From NCBI GenBank assembly GCA_963978545.1, contig OZ021725.1, positions 10,481,346 to 10,545,345 of the forward strand: DNA of 64,000 bases. The letters are read 5' to 3'. How positions within the stretch are numbered: position 1 is the first letter of the stretch; each line of letters starts with the position of its first letter. The notes below the pieces were generated by a model. The model saw nothing but the letters and a program-made list of their open reading frames with translations. It had not been told where the DNA came from and searched no databases. Of this stretch, positions 1-11,364 are shown piece by piece. This stretch comes from Linyphia triangularis. Lineage: Eukaryota > Arthropoda > Arachnida > Araneae > Linyphiidae. Both the position numbers and the translations under genes were made by a program.

Positions 1-1
1 A

Positions 2-2113
2 GCCAAAGTTCAGGCACTCAAAGAGTACATTCTTCCTAAAACGGTTGATGAACTTCGTCGTTTTTTGGCAATGCTAAATTTTTATCACAGGTTCCTTAAG
101 AACGCTGCTGGTGTTCAAGCGTGTTTGTATGAGCTTACAAAAGGCAAAGCCAAAAAAGACAAGACCCCAATTGTTTGGAACGAGGCTAACGAGAAAGCAT
201 TTAATGAGTGTAAAGAAATTCTAACTAATGCTACACTTTTAGTGCACCCTCTTCCGGATGCAGAGTTGACTCTTGTTACTGATACTTCTGAAATTGCAAT
301 TGGTGCCGCATTGCATCAATCTGTAGGTGACAATTTGGAACCTTTAGGGTTTTTTTCGCGTAAATTAACACCAACTGAGTGCAAATATAGCACTTACGAT
401 CGAGAATTGTTAGCGATATATTCTGCGATTCGTCATTTTAGACATATGGTACAGGGACGCGAATTTAAAGTTCTGACTGATCATAAGCCTTTAATATATG
501 CATTTCAGCAAAAAACAGATAGATGTTCTCCGAGACAACAGAGACATCTTGAATTTATAAGTCAATTTACCACGGATTTCCATCACATTTCTGGCGACAA
601 GAATCCAGTTGCCGACGCGTTTTCTCGTATTTCTGCAATTCAGGTCCCAGGACCTTTAGACTACGACGAAATGGCCATCGCGCAGGATTCTGATGAGGAG
701 ATGCAAGCTTTGATCGGCGCCGATTCTGGTCTTGAGTTGAAGCCTTTGACATTCCCCTCATCAAGCCGGTGTATTTTTTGTGATGTATCCAATGGTACTG
801 TGAGGCCCTATGTTCCAGTTTCATTTCGTCGCAGGGCGTTTGATATTTGTCATGGACTTTCTCACCCTGGCATTAAGGCTACTACTGATTTAGTTCGTAA
901 GCGTTTTGTTTGGCGAGATTTGACAAAAGACTGCAAAAATTGGTGTAGGAATTGCATACCTTGCCAAAAGTCAAAAGTGCAACGCCACAATAAATCAGTG
1001 CTCCAGTCGTTTCCTTCACCTAACGCCAGATTTTCACATGTCCATATCGACATAATGGGACCCTTGCCTCCATCGAAAGACTGTCGTTACATTTTGACCT
1101 GCGTAGATAGGTACAGCAGATGGCCTGAAGCCATTCCAATAAAGGATCAGACAGCTGAGACGGTAGCACAGGCTTTTTACGCTAATTGGATTGCTCGTTT
1201 TGGTGTACCCGATATAGTAACTACTGACCGAGGAACTATATTTGAAAGCAACCTTTTTGCTTCTCTTACTAAGTTGTTAGGGGTACATCGGATCAGAACC
1301 ACTGCTTATCACCCAATGAGTAATGGCGCTGTAGAGCGTATGCACCGCCAGCTTAAGGCAGCCATCAAGTGCCACAACACAGAAAGGTGGTGGGACATCC
1401 TCCCGACCGTTCTCTTGGGGATGCGTTGTAGTCTCAAAGACGACATACAGGCAACTGCTGCGGAAATGGTGTATGGAACTACTTTGCGACTTCCTGGTGA
1501 ATTTTTTAGGAATTCTTCAGGGCCAGAAGACATCTCGCAAGCTGAGTTTGTGAGAAGGTTACGTGCAGAGACGAGAGAGGTACGTCCTGTCCCATTCTCA
1601 AATCACTCTAAGCAAGGTGCCTTCATTCACGGAGACCTCCACCGAACGTCCCATGTGTTTGTGAGAACTGATGCGGTAAGACTACCCCTGGAACAGCCCT
1701 ATAAAGGACCATGGAGAGTCGTATCTCGAGCTGACAAGTTCTTCGTGTTAGAGGTTAACGGGCATCATAACACGGTGTCGATTGATCGCCTGAAGCCTAC
1801 TTTTATGGATAACGACGGGCTCCAGAAAGATCCAGTTCCTTCAACGATTCCAGTTCCTTCAACAACTCCAGTTGCCTCAACAACTCCAGTTCCTTCAACG
1901 ACTCCAGTTGTCTCAACGACTCCAGTACCCTCACCGACTCCAGTACCTTCACCGATTCCAGTACCTTCACCGACTTCAGTTCCCTCAACAACAGCAGCTC
2001 CCTCAACAATCCCGGACAATTCCTTGTCAAGTTCCTCAACGAGTGCTCCGACGGAAGTAACAGTTACCAAGTCCGGTAGACGGGTGCGGTTCGGCGATCG
2101 CTATGGATATTAA
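2..2113 (+). CDS. Ty3/Gypsy retrotransposon Pol, partial (RNase H, integrase)
   Basis: The frame is open from base 2, so the protein continues upstream of the window; the first ATG at 65 is internal. Seen in order: the end of the reverse transcriptase; RNase H with [14 protein letters not shown] and the LTDHKPL motif; an HHCC integrase zinc finger (HGLSHPG, then CRNCIPC); the integrase core with Asp in HVHIDIMGP, Asp in IVTTDRGT and Glu in NGAVERMH; then a Pro/Thr/Ser tail of degenerate hexapeptides (about 590-650 of the 682-residue ATG-start ORF) and a basic end SGRRVRF. The stop is followed by a purine-rich tract and a TG-starting LTR. No frameshift is visible in this half, so the insertion is probably young. 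It would have inserted into the BEL/Pao element that follows. Confidence 0.93.
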   Translation, partial: AKVQALKEYILPKTVDELRRFLAMLNFYHRFLKNAAGVQACLYELTKGKAKKDKTPIVWNEANEKAFNECKEILTNATLLVHPLPDAELTLVTDTSEIAIGAALHQSVGDNLEPLGFFSRKLTPTECKYSTYDRELLAIYSAIRHFRHMVQGREFKVLTDHKPLIYAFQQKTDRCSPRQQRHLEFISQFTTDFHHISGDKNPVADAFSRISAIQVPGPLDYDEMAIAQDSDEEMQALIGADSGLELKPLTFPSSSRCIFCDVSNGTVRPYVPVSFRRRAFDICHGLSHPGIKATTDLVRKRFVWRDLTKDCKNWCRNCIPCQKSKVQRHNKSVLQSFPSPNARFSHVHIDIMGPLPPSKDCRYILTCVDRYSRWPEAIPIKDQTAETVAQAFYANWIARFGVPDIVTTDRGTIFESNLFASLTKLLGVHRIRTTAYHPMSNGAVERMHRQLKAAIKCHNTERWWDILPTVLLGMRCSLKDDIQATAAEMVYGTTLRLPGEFFRNSSGPEDISQAEFVRRLRAETREVRPVPFSNHSKQGAFIHGDLHRTSHVFVRTDAVRLPLEQPYKGPWRVVSRADKFFVLEVNGHHNTVSIDRLKPTFMDNDGLQKDPVPSTIPVPSTTPVASTTPVPSTTPVVSTTPVPSPTPVPSPIPVPSPTSVPSTTAAPSTIPDNSLSSSSTSAPTEVTVTKSGRRVRFGDRYGY

Positions 2114-2146
2114 CTTGGATCGTCCCTTGGACTGGTGGGGGACCCC

Positions 2147-2393
2147 TGTGGCGGCGCGAGCTTGTTGGTATGACATTTTGAACTCCATCGGCGTGAGATG
2201 AGATGATGTCTCGTGCGTTGCATAGCGACGGAAAAAATAACTTTCCCGGCCGAGCAGTTTTATTTTTATTACTTGTGTTCCATGAATATTTTCTTAGCAT
2301 GTTGTATCGTTGGTGTTTATTTAGTTAATTAAAGTCTAATAAATTTAAATGAAACTAAAATGGAGTCAGATTACTAATCCAAGGATCATAACA
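2147..2393 (+). repeat. 3' LTR of the Ty3/Gypsy element
   Basis: About 247 bp, beginning TGTGGCGGCG just after the purine tract GGTGGGGGA and ending AACA, which gives the usual TG...CA borders. The 5' LTR lies outside the window, so the borders cannot be checked by self-comparison. The right border is placed where BEL/Pao integrase coding sequence resumes at 2399. Confidence 0.7.
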
Positions 2394-2398
2394 TCGCT

Positions 2399-3137
2399 AA
2401 AGCTTTATTCACATGTGCCGTGTATAGAGCCATTCACCTGGAGCTCGTTACATCATTGTCATCTGAAGCATTCATGCAAGCAATGAGAAGATTCTTTGCA
2501 AGAAGAGGGTGATGCTCTGTAATGTATTCAGACAACGGGACAAATTTTACTGGAACAGCACGAGCCCTTCAAACATTAAACTGGGAAAAAATACAATCTG
2601 AATGTGCCTTGAAAAACATCAAATGGCGTTTTAGCCCACCCACCGCGCCATGGTATGGTGGTTGGTGGGAGAGGATGGGGCGTAGCATCAAACAAATTTT
2701 ATGAAAGTGCTTGGGAAAAGCTTGCGTGACATACGAAGAGATGCTCACGTTATTGTGCGAAGCTGAAAGTGTCATCAATGGGAGACCACTCACCTACCTT
2801 TCAGACGATCCAAATGAAATGACACCAATAACTCCAGCTCATTTCATACAAGACATTAGAGGATCAGAAACACATGACTTGGACATTGTCGACTCCAAGC
2901 ATTTATTGAAAAGAGTGCGGTATGTACAAAGTTTACGAGAGAATTTACGAAAACGATTCCAGAAGGAATATTTAGTTGAACTTGTGCGCAACCCAAACTC
3001 TAGATCAAAGCAGAAGGAAATTTCTGTGGAAGAAATTGTTCTCATTGGATGTGAGGACACTAAGAGACTGAACTGGCCACTAGGTCCACTTAGGACTTTA
3101 AAATTTGTGTTTACCATTATTCATTATTGTTACTAAA
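2399..3137 (+). pseudogene. BEL/Pao retrotransposon integrase C-terminus (decayed)
   Basis: One reading frame carries the BEL/Pao integrase core and its C-terminal domain: LFTCAVYRAIHLELV, YSDNGTNF, APWYGGWWER, ESVINGRPLTYL, then NWPLGP. Two in-frame TGA codons (2510-2512 and 2702-2704) interrupt it. Both fall where the family normally has Arg, so each looks like a CGA to TGA change. The domain ends early at about 3093, followed by non-homologous sequence, so a deletion is likely. The 5' part is missing at the Gypsy LTR border, which suggests the Gypsy element landed inside this older element. Confidence 0.85.
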
Positions 3138-3322
3138 CATTGTCGTAGAGCTATTTGTTTTAACTCATAGTCATGTTCATTATATTGTCATATATAATTG
3201 TTTACATTGTACACTGGTAGTTGTCATAGTATGTTTAGTAGTTAACCATTAGTTTGCCATATTTTTTGATTTGTAGTTTTGTATTGCATTAAGCTTAATT
3301 TGCAATACAAAAGGTGGGAGTA

Positions 3323-3570
3323 TGTTGCCACTCGTTTAACATTTCGCACTTTCGCTTTGTATTATATTTATGTTTGGTGAATCTGGCAACAGAACAGAAC
3401 ATTTTGGATTTGCTTTGGTTTTGTAGTTGGCTACGTTTATTCTAATAGCTAATTAATATACAATTATTTTACGTTTAAATTACTCAAGATGTACGAAATA
3501 TGTCCTGTGTGTGTAGTTACGTGCGTGAGCGTCGTCTTCAATAAACTATGTACCAGTGACTACGAACTAT
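3323..3570 (+). repeat. Putative BEL/Pao 3' LTR
   Basis: A purine tract AAAAGGTGGGAG is followed by TGTTGCCACTCG at 3323, the usual start of a BEL/Pao LTR. An AATAAA-like signal lies at about 3539. The right border is uncertain, placed at about 3555-3582, because receptor homology begins at 3583 and no 5' LTR is available for comparison. Confidence 0.55.
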
Positions 3571-3582
3571 TATTTGAGTAAT

Positions 3583-4368
3583 AACAACCTCACTACAGAT
3601 TCAATCAAGATAAATATTTGTTTGTGTCTCAATTTTATTCCACTCATATTAAAAGTGTCACTCACAATCTATTATGCTTCTACTGATCATATTCCAAATT
3701 CAGCTTTCGGATTTGAATTGGAATTTATCTATATGAAGGTCATAATACTTCTTACAAGAGCTTTACTTCGCGCATTCGTCTACTCTACATTAGTCAACTT
3801 GATCCTGCTGCTTTACCTATCGGTATGCCATCGTTGTTGTCAAACATTGAAAAGCCCCACGGAAGATATAAAGAAATGTTCCCCAGAGTGCTTTACAATG
3901 GCGAAACGAGTAGATATCTTTAGACGAGAAGCGGAAGTAGAAGACGTTTTGCAGGACCTGCAAAATACGTTTTCTGTACCATCTTTCTTGATATTCGTCG
4001 TGCATATCGCATATGGCAGCTGTATGATAGCTATATTACTGTTCGGTTCCATTCAACAAATAAACGAATTTATTTTAGTTTGGACCACCTTGACCAGTTC
4101 TCTGTTCTGTGCTATTGCTTGTCTTTGGTATGCCGGCGGGGTGCCGATTTCGATGGCCAACTTCAAGCAGGAGTTCTCAAAGAAAACTCAGACGAGAATG
4201 ATTGAGCTCGGATCAGTGGAAGATTCGCGTTACGAAAAAGGATTGTGTGAGAGAGAAAATATCGTCTTGACTGGTTGCGACATCTTTCATTACACGAGAA
4301 ATTCCATTTTGGCCGTTCTTGGTGCTTTATTCACTTATACTATTCTCCTATTAAACTATAGAGACTGA
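3583..4368 (+). pseudogene. Gustatory-receptor-like chemoreceptor, 5'-truncated copy (Gr1)
   Basis: About 261 codons align without gaps or stops to residues about 135-396 of the intact paralogue at 21751. Shared blocks include DHIPNSAFGFELE, YLSVCHRC, NTFSVPSF, GGVPISMANFKQEFS and the C-terminal TM7 signature LTGCDIFHYTRNS followed by FTYTILLLNYRD. Five of seven expected membrane segments remain. Homology stops at the presumed LTR edge, and the nearest possible start (GTG at 3556) is LTR sequence. The N-terminal 134 residues are absent here. They may lie upstream of the nested retroelements, beyond the window, or be lost. The open frame suggests the disruption is recent. Receptor family is clear; loss of function is inferred. 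Confidence 0.8.
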
Positions 4369-5436
4369 GAAATGTGAATGTTGCATTCGTCTGTCTGGAA
4401 TTGAGAACATTACTCGTTGCTGAAGCTATTAAGAATGAATGTTTTTCTGTAATTGAGGAAGTCAAGTATGGACCTAATACTGAAATATTCAGGTTAGAAA
4501 ATTATATGGCTACTAATTTAGAGGTATTAACTATTGTAGATTGTTCATTGTAAGTAATTTAAACGATATTCTGCGAATATTATGCATAAATTGTATTAAA
4601 GTTTATAAGACGCAATGCATTTCATTAAATGAGCACTCATCATTGTTTAATACATACAGAATGTAATTCATGGACAATTGAATATTACCTTTGATTGCTA
4701 TCTCTCTATTAAATAGACTGCTTTAAGTAAATTACTATGAAATTTAACGTAATATGTGTGCCAACTCTACAGGATTCACTGGTTTTACTGGAATATCGTA
4801 GGATGATAGCATGGTATAGTATTTTGAAAGATTGGACGTTTTTCTTTAGAAACCATCAGTTCCTTGTTCAATGCAATTTTCAAATGTTATAAACAAATTA
4901 AATAAGTTTATTGGAAAAAATTATTTTGTGGCAAAATGAAATTGAGATAGAGCATTTAGCATTTTATAACCATTGCCCCCGCCAAGTTCACTGCCAGACA
5001 CCTTCTAATACAGGAAGCAACTAAGCAGCATTTTAACTCCCTCGTATCTGCGCTTGAAAGTATACTTGAAAGCTGAATTTTTTTACGGGTAGCAATAAAT
5101 CACTTTAGCATAACTCTTAAGTTTCGAGTATCTAATTATATTGGTTATCTAAGTACTGGTATGCCATATTTTGAGATGTTGTCCGTTTTTTGGGATACAC
5201 TTACCGTTCCAATGCTCTTTAGGGTTTTCGCATGCTCTGAGCATTTTGCGACAGGAAAAGTAGGTGTTGCTATTTGAAAATTTCGAGTTTCAGTGACTAT
5301 AACCGTAATCGTGAGCGCCATGTGGTTGCCACTCACAGAATACCAAGCTCATACTTCTGAATAACTATACCTGAAATCTCATTTCGATCGATTGAACGGA
5401 ACGGAATCTAAAGGTCCACATATCGGTATGACCACC
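4369..5436. other. 3' flank of Gr1, duplicated with the receptor
   Basis: From the stop to about 4870 this matches the 3' flank of the second receptor (22942 to about 23460), for example the TATGGACCTAATA and CATGGTATAG segments. The receptor duplication therefore included at least 500 bp of 3' flank. From about 4880 to 5436 no gene or repeat is recognisable; the 63-codon minus ORF here has no supporting motif. Confidence 0.6.
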
Positions 5437-6980
5437 CTGTATATTAGGGTGGATCGTTCTTCTATGGAGAAACAAAATTTATTATTAATCAAAACCTACC
5501 TATGGGGAAAAGATATTCTATGATATAGAGATTAGGGAAAAAATAATTAAAAAAAATTAATTTAAAAAATTTGCACTGCCACAAAGGGGTTGAATTTTCG
5601 AAAAAAATGCAAAAAGTCCTAATTTTAGTTAAATGATTTTACACTAAAAATAATTGTTTTTTACAATATAAATCCTAAAAAAGTTATGATTACTGATTAA
5701 TTAGTAGTACAATGTACATTTCAACCTTTTTTTTTACCCAACTCCCTCCCCCCCATATCACCGTTGAATCAGCCCTACAACCCTATAGTGCAGTTGTCAG
5801 CGGCTTACGGAATTCAACGCCTAATCGGTGAGAGCTGTTCTTGTAAAGTAAATTAAATTACAATTTTATTATGTGACATTTGTTTGTTTGTGTACTTGGA
5901 CTAATACTGTACTGTGGCGTTGTTAAGGTATACATATACAATTGAGATGATTTTCTTTAATTTATAGGTTGTAATTTTAAACTTTTTGGTAGTATATCAG
6001 AATTAAAAATGATGCATTTTTATATAAAAACTTTTTTTTCCCGTCAATTTTTTAATCAGCTAATTGCAATTAAAGTGACTAATTAGGATATTATTAGAAC
6101 ATACATAAATAAACTTGTGATTAACTTAGAGGTATTATTTTTATTGCAAATAAGATATATTATATTGAGGCATGTTCCTATGGAGAATTTTGAATTTGAC
6201 TTCAATATTAATTTAATTATAAATTTTTAAATAAAAGGTTTAAAAAAATACATAGTTTTTAACAAAAATTTAAGATTAAATAAGCATAAAAAATGTGTTT
6301 ATAACAATATATATTAGATTCTAAATAGAAAACACATTCACAACTATTTTCTACAAAACAAAATTAGAATTTTGTAAATCGGACCATTTATTATGAAGTT
6401 ATAACCGTTGGCGTAAAGTCATATAACACCAAAATGTCATTCTTCAGAAAACGCGTTTTAAGTTTACTACAATAATGAACGCGATACAAAACAGATTCAC
6501 AAAACCTATTGTAATTTAAAAAGTAATTTGAGTGTCAGAAAGAAAATGGTATCATTTTAATGGTAATGAATTCGGGAATATTTTAAAACCAAAAAATAAA
6601 AACGCAGAATTGAGTCAAATTTCGAAATTCCTAATGTATATGTATACCTTAAGAAAAGACATGATTTGTCCCACATTTGGGTCAGGCTGTTATATACCCA
6701 TGATTATGCTTCCTACGTACGAAAAACGTAATTAGGTGAGTATATTGGCATTCAAAAAGAGAAGCAAAGTACAGTTTGAATACACTTTTCTCCGCGTGTC
6801 AATAATTTGCAAGTAAGTTATAAAAGACCTGGAAACGAGCTTTAATACCAATAAATGACCACTCTAACATTTTGAGAAAAATAAGTTCATACTACTACAA
6901 ATATCGAGCTTTCAAAGCTAGAAAATTAACTGAAAGCTCTCTCAAGGAAAGCACATCGTAAGTTTTGTTCATGCGTCGAC

Positions 6981-7151
6981 TTGGTTGTTTTCAGATTATC
7001 TGGCACCATCAGCAACACGAGGGCTATAATGCGCCGAAACATTCGTCATTTGACAAGCCAACATACATTTACAAACATCCATACCTTACATGGGAATCGT
7101 TTCGCGGTCTAGAAGCTAGCACACTAACCACTATACCGTTTGGTCGGCTGG
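6981..7151 (-). mobile_element. tRNA-derived SINE, copy 1
   Basis: The minus strand reads as a tRNA-like head (A-box region TATAGTGGTTAG, B-box region, degenerate here) followed by a body ending near TCTGAAAACAACC. It is flanked by a perfect 12-bp duplication TCATGCGTCGAC (6969-6980 and 7152-7163), which proves insertion into the surrounding transposon. Four other copies occur in the window (12771, 46452, 48911, 60836). Confidence 0.88.
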
Positions 7152-7237
7152 TCATGCGTCGACAATGACATAGATACAACAATGTTGGTTGCGATAATAG
7201 GTAGTCTGTCAACACAGGTATCAAAGAAGGTGTTATA

Positions 7238-8190
7238 CAAAATATGGAAGTGATTCTGAAGCGTCCACTACAATGGTTTGTGTGCCAGTTACAAGCCAAA
7301 AAGTGACCGTATTCGAGATACTACATGTAGTTTCATTCACGTAAGCCCAAACTATGCGAACTGACTAACAAGAAAGATTTAAATACTGATCAACTGTGCT
7401 TAATGGAAATTTGTGAAGCTATCACTGCGGACAAAGCAGCAAAGGGCTGTTGAAGTGAAACTCTGGAAAGATTCTAAACTCAAAGTGGTTTACAACCCCC
7501 AACAGAATTCTCATGTTCTATTTGGCTTCGAAGAAGTCCAACCAAAGCTTTATTGACATAAATTACGTTCTTCGTAAAACTTTAGGCACCTATGTGATTC
7601 AAGATCAAAACCAAACAATCGGTAATCTATGGTGCAGAGCAATTGCATCAATCAATCTTTCTATCGCGTTATTTCTCAATTGATTTGAAGAAAGTCATTG
7701 ATCCAGTAATTTTTGAAACGGGGGTTTGGGCTTTCCTGAAAGTATCCTGATATCAATACTAGCCTACGACAGAAATAACACAAAGGAATTGGTCCTCCAA
7801 AGAATTTTGAATTCGCTCAAAGTCAAAAGGTCTGCTGCAATCCAAACTCTTTTAGCGATTAATATCCGTATCTTAAACATACCAACTTTTGACCCTTGTG
7901 TGACAGATTATGTGAACTTGATTAAGTGGGAGAATGTGACAGAAGGATTTAGTGATGACATGATTTCAGGAGCAAATATTAAACCCAGCAATCATTTCTA
8001 CGGCAATACTATAGTATTACCTACTATCAAGGGGTATCCCTGTCGTACTCAAGCTACAGAACGAATAGTCACAGAAGCATTTTCTGCTGTAAGCGGATCA
8101 TATAGAAGAGATGGGTTAAAAATAAATTGCCTGGAATCACGAAACCTCAAGCCAGTTTTCAACACCAAACGTGATTACCGTTCACTGTAA
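7238..8190 (+). pseudogene. Decayed ORF of the 8-bp-TSD transposon, unknown function
   Basis: Pieces of one protein are spread over several frames: KRPLQWFVCQLQ at about 7255, SKWFTTPNRILMFYLASKK at about 7480-7540, and a 154-codon open piece (7726-8190) containing TQATERIVTEAFSAVSG, RRDG and a terminal FNTKRDY. The pattern recalls unnamed ORFs that recur in arthropod and cnidarian genomes; I recall no assigned name. Stops and frameshifts are frequent, so this copy is dead. Its position inside inverted repeats makes it the best candidate for the element's own transposase. The call is an inference. Confidence 0.55.
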
Positions 8191-8703
8191 TTTCGAAGAT
8201 TTTTTTTCCATTTAATTCTTAAGAAGCTGTAATATGTTCCTAAAGCTTTTTTTTTTTTTTTTTGTAACCATTTAGTATTTGTCCTCTCATTCCAATAAAC
8301 ATTTAAAAGTACTAAACGCCTGTTTCACTTAAACAAAAACCACTTTGATATTTTACCATTAAAAAGCTTAAATATCAAAACTTCATCCCCCTTGCAAAGA
8401 GCTTAACATAAATTTTATTATTTTTATTTTATTTTTCCCTTAATTAATATACTTCAGAACATCTTTTCCGTACAGGTAGGTTTTGAAATTCTTCAGAAAA
8501 AAAATTTAATTGACTTTGACTTTTTACTATAAAAAAGCTCAAATACCTAAACTTCATCCTCCTTGTGGCAGTACTGAACTTAAAATTTAATTTTTTTAAT
8601 TATTTTTCCATGTATCTATATACCATAGAACATCTTTTCCCCATAGGTCGGATTTGAAATTCTGAATTTTTTTCTTTCGATCCACCCTACTGTATATGTC
8701 TTT

Positions 8704-9664
8704 TCTATATATATATAAGGCAAAGCCCTCACTGACTGACTCACTCATCACTAATTCTCTAACTTCCCACATGTCCACAACTCTGAAAATTGGTACAAAT
8801 ATCAACATTAGTAAACATAGAAAAAGTATGCTACTCCGATCTAGATTAACCCACTTTAAGGGGTTGAAAAGGGGTTAAGCGTTCCAAACGAGGGATATTC
8901 GAATGTCCCACTTCCCACATGGTCACAACATTGAAAATTGGTGCAAATGACAACAAAGCCAAATATAGAAAAAGTAAGCTATTCCGATCTCGATTAATCC
9001 ACTTTAATTGGTGGAAAAAAGGGTTAAACGTTCCAAACGAGAGATATTTGAATGTTCCATTTCGCACGTGGTCACAACATTGAAAATCGGTGCAAATAAC
9101 AACAAAGTCAAACATAGAAAAAGTAAGCTATTCCAATCTCGATTACCCCCTTTAAGGGGTGGAAAAGGGGTTAAACCTTCCAAACGAGGGATATTCAAAT
9201 GACCCATTTCCCACATGGTCACAACACTGAAAATTGGTGCAAATGACAATAAAGGCAAACATAGAAAATATAAGGTATTCCGATCTCGTTTAACCCAGGA
9301 GTGGAAAAGGGGTTAAACGTTTCAAACGAGGGATATCTGAATGACCCACTTCCAATCTTGTCACAATTCTGGTTTGTGGTGCAAATGTTAAGAAGGGCAA
9401 ATATAGGAAAAAATTAGTTATAAAAAATCAGTTATTACTTAAAATTATTAAAAAGAACCAAAGGGGGTTAAACGTTCTAAACGAGGGATATTCAAATGTC
9501 TCCTTCTCAAATGTCTGCATTCAATATCCAATATATTCTCAATTATAAATTTTGGAAAATGTCGGGATCGAAATGGAAGCAAACGTCAGAAGTGGAATGA
9601 ATGTCTTTTGATTGCTAAAATGCACAAGGTAAAATTTCGTAGCGCAGCACGGATATCCAGCTAG
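8704..9664 (+). mobile_element. Non-autonomous Helitron-like element with internal minisatellite
   Basis: It starts TCTATATATATATAAGG and ends CAGCTAG followed by T, matching the TC...CTRR|T borders of Helitrons; the last 25 bases are shared with 14359-14383 and 17771-17795. No TIR or TSD is seen. The interior holds four to five tandem units of about 150 bp (landmarks GAAAATTGG, AGAAAAAGTAAGCTATTCC, GGGGTTAAACGTTCCAAACG). ORFs crossing these units are by-products of the repeat. The 5' border is less certain than the 3' border because of the AT-rich start. Confidence 0.6.
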
Positions 9665-10522
9665 TATATATACAAAGGAGAAACTCACCACACACAGCGA
9701 AGCTCCTAAAATAAGAAATAGTAAAAAAAAATGGCTCTTGCGCACTATAGCATCGATTATTGGTGACCTTATACAGACTACGAAATAATCGCCATTTATT
9801 AAATTTAGTTCCTTTTGCTACGATTTCTTACAAATCTGAATAAAATTTCGTAGAAAATAATTTTATATCATCACCATTCTCATTGAATGCATAAATACTT
9901 CATGCATAGTGGTCCGATAAATTGAACTTTCTTATAAATATCCTGGTTGTTGGATGTTGTTGAAAATTTGTTTTTAAAATTTCTTAAAATAAAATAATAA
10001 TTTAAATTCAATGATTAAAGAGTACTAAGCTAATTATATAGTTCTCGTTCTCGACCGTCAACAAGAATTTCGCCATCGATTGACGGTTTAATACGTAAGT
10101 ACCCAAAAAAGATAAATTTGTAACCCTTTCAACCCAAAGAAGCTTCCTTGAAAGTTTTAAAATTATGACTACTAAACATTTTTAAACTAGCTCTCAGTGT
10201 ACAAATAAGTAATCAATCTAAAATTAGCACAGTAAAAAAAGGATCAAAATCCCAGCAAAAACATTATTGTTACATCATTACTGCTGAACTTTATTTAACC
10301 ACTTCTAAGATCTGAAGTTTTGGTGTTTATCAAACAAGGTTTTGAGTTTTTAGTTAAATCTCTAAGAAAATTATCCGATCAAAATCAAACGAAATGTAAG
10401 GACAGTTACGACAAACTACAATGTTTTTCGTTGTTAAAGGATCTATGACAATGCCTAATTTTCGTAAGTAGAATGACTTTCTTATAGGAAACAATCGTAA
10501 GATTGAGGAAAATTCGCTACAT
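9665..10522. other. Intergenic, no gene recognised
   Basis: AT-rich sequence without a credible coding frame, RNA gene or repeat structure that I can identify. Confidence 0.5.
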
Positions 10523-10605
10523 ACAGGGTGTTTATAAAGTAACAATACATTCTTGTGATAATCACATTTTAATGCACATAAATTACTATAATAATCAAAC
10601 ATGTA
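10523..10605. repeat. Left inverted end of the 10.5-20.1 kb composite
   Basis: The segment from GGGTGTTTATAAAGTAAC through ATTCTTGTGATAAT and ACATTTTA is repeated in inverse orientation at about 20065-20145. A second inverted pair sits further in, GAGGCGTTTCATGCGACAA at 10972 against TTGTCGCATGGAACGCCTC at about 20044. The pair encloses the whole duplicated block. It may be a large TIR element with later insertions, or two copies of a smaller one in opposite orientation. Confidence 0.6.
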
Positions 10606-11364
10606 TCATACCAGGATACATCTTTAGTACATTATAATGTGCACCCCCCCCCCCCTCCCACCTGCACAGCACCCAGCTTTCCACACGTTCCACCAGGGCT
10701 TACCAAGAATGTGGGCCCCATGGTTTCACCAAATTTAATCCATCTTAGTTTTCTTTACGTAAAGATTTACAAACTGTAAGGTGTACTAGATGAACATACG
10801 CAACATTGAGCATCTTAAACAACGGATTATAGCCGCAATCGGGGAAATTACACCAGCTATGTTGCGAATTGCTTTCCGGCCTACGGTAGAACATTGCGTG
10901 CTGTGCTGAGAAGTGCAAAGAGGACGCATTGAAATGTACTAAAAGTGTGTCTTAGTATGATATGAGGCGTTTCATGCGACAAAGGCGGATCAGGGCTGCC
11001 GCTGGCAGTTTCGCCGCCCCGGGCAAAAAGATAAAATGCAGCCCCTTTTTATTTATATTTACAAATATCAAAAGAGGTAACCTTAACTCTTCCCGCGCTT
11101 AGTAGTAAAATAAAACATGAGCAAAAAAATTGGTATTAAAATGTGGAAGTTTTGATTTGCCAAAAATACAAATTTCTTGATTTTTGATTTTCGCCCTAAA
11201 TTGAAATTAAGATTGCAAAAAAAAAAAAAAAAAGAGAGACACAAATCTAGAATAAAACTATAAAATGCATGCATTTAAAAAAAGAGTAAAACAAGTTATA
11301 GAATCAATAAAAATAAAAACCTAATTATTAATAACGTAACCGATAAAAAGTTAGTTTTTAAAAA

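Larger units (their letters stand above)
5445..8689. mobile_element. TIR DNA transposon with 8-bp TSD, unclassified family
   Basis: The ends are inverted, TAGGGTGGATCG at 5445 and CGATCCACCCTA ending at 8689. The repeats continue inward for about 130 bp with divergence, sharing ACCTATGGGGAAAAGAT and ACTGCCACAA. Part of the right inverted repeat is duplicated at about 8380-8490. A perfect direct 8-bp duplication, CTGTATAT, flanks the element (5437-5444 and 8690-8697). Inside are a decayed ORF (7238-8190) and a later SINE insertion. An 8-bp TSD is known for hAT, P and a few other superfamilies, but the ORF does not look like a hAT transposase. The family is unknown. Confidence 0.85.

Noticed and set aside
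3556..3582. GTG at 3556 as the start of the truncated receptor
   Set aside because: This stretch matches neither the paralogue nor a normal start; it is the edge of the LTR.
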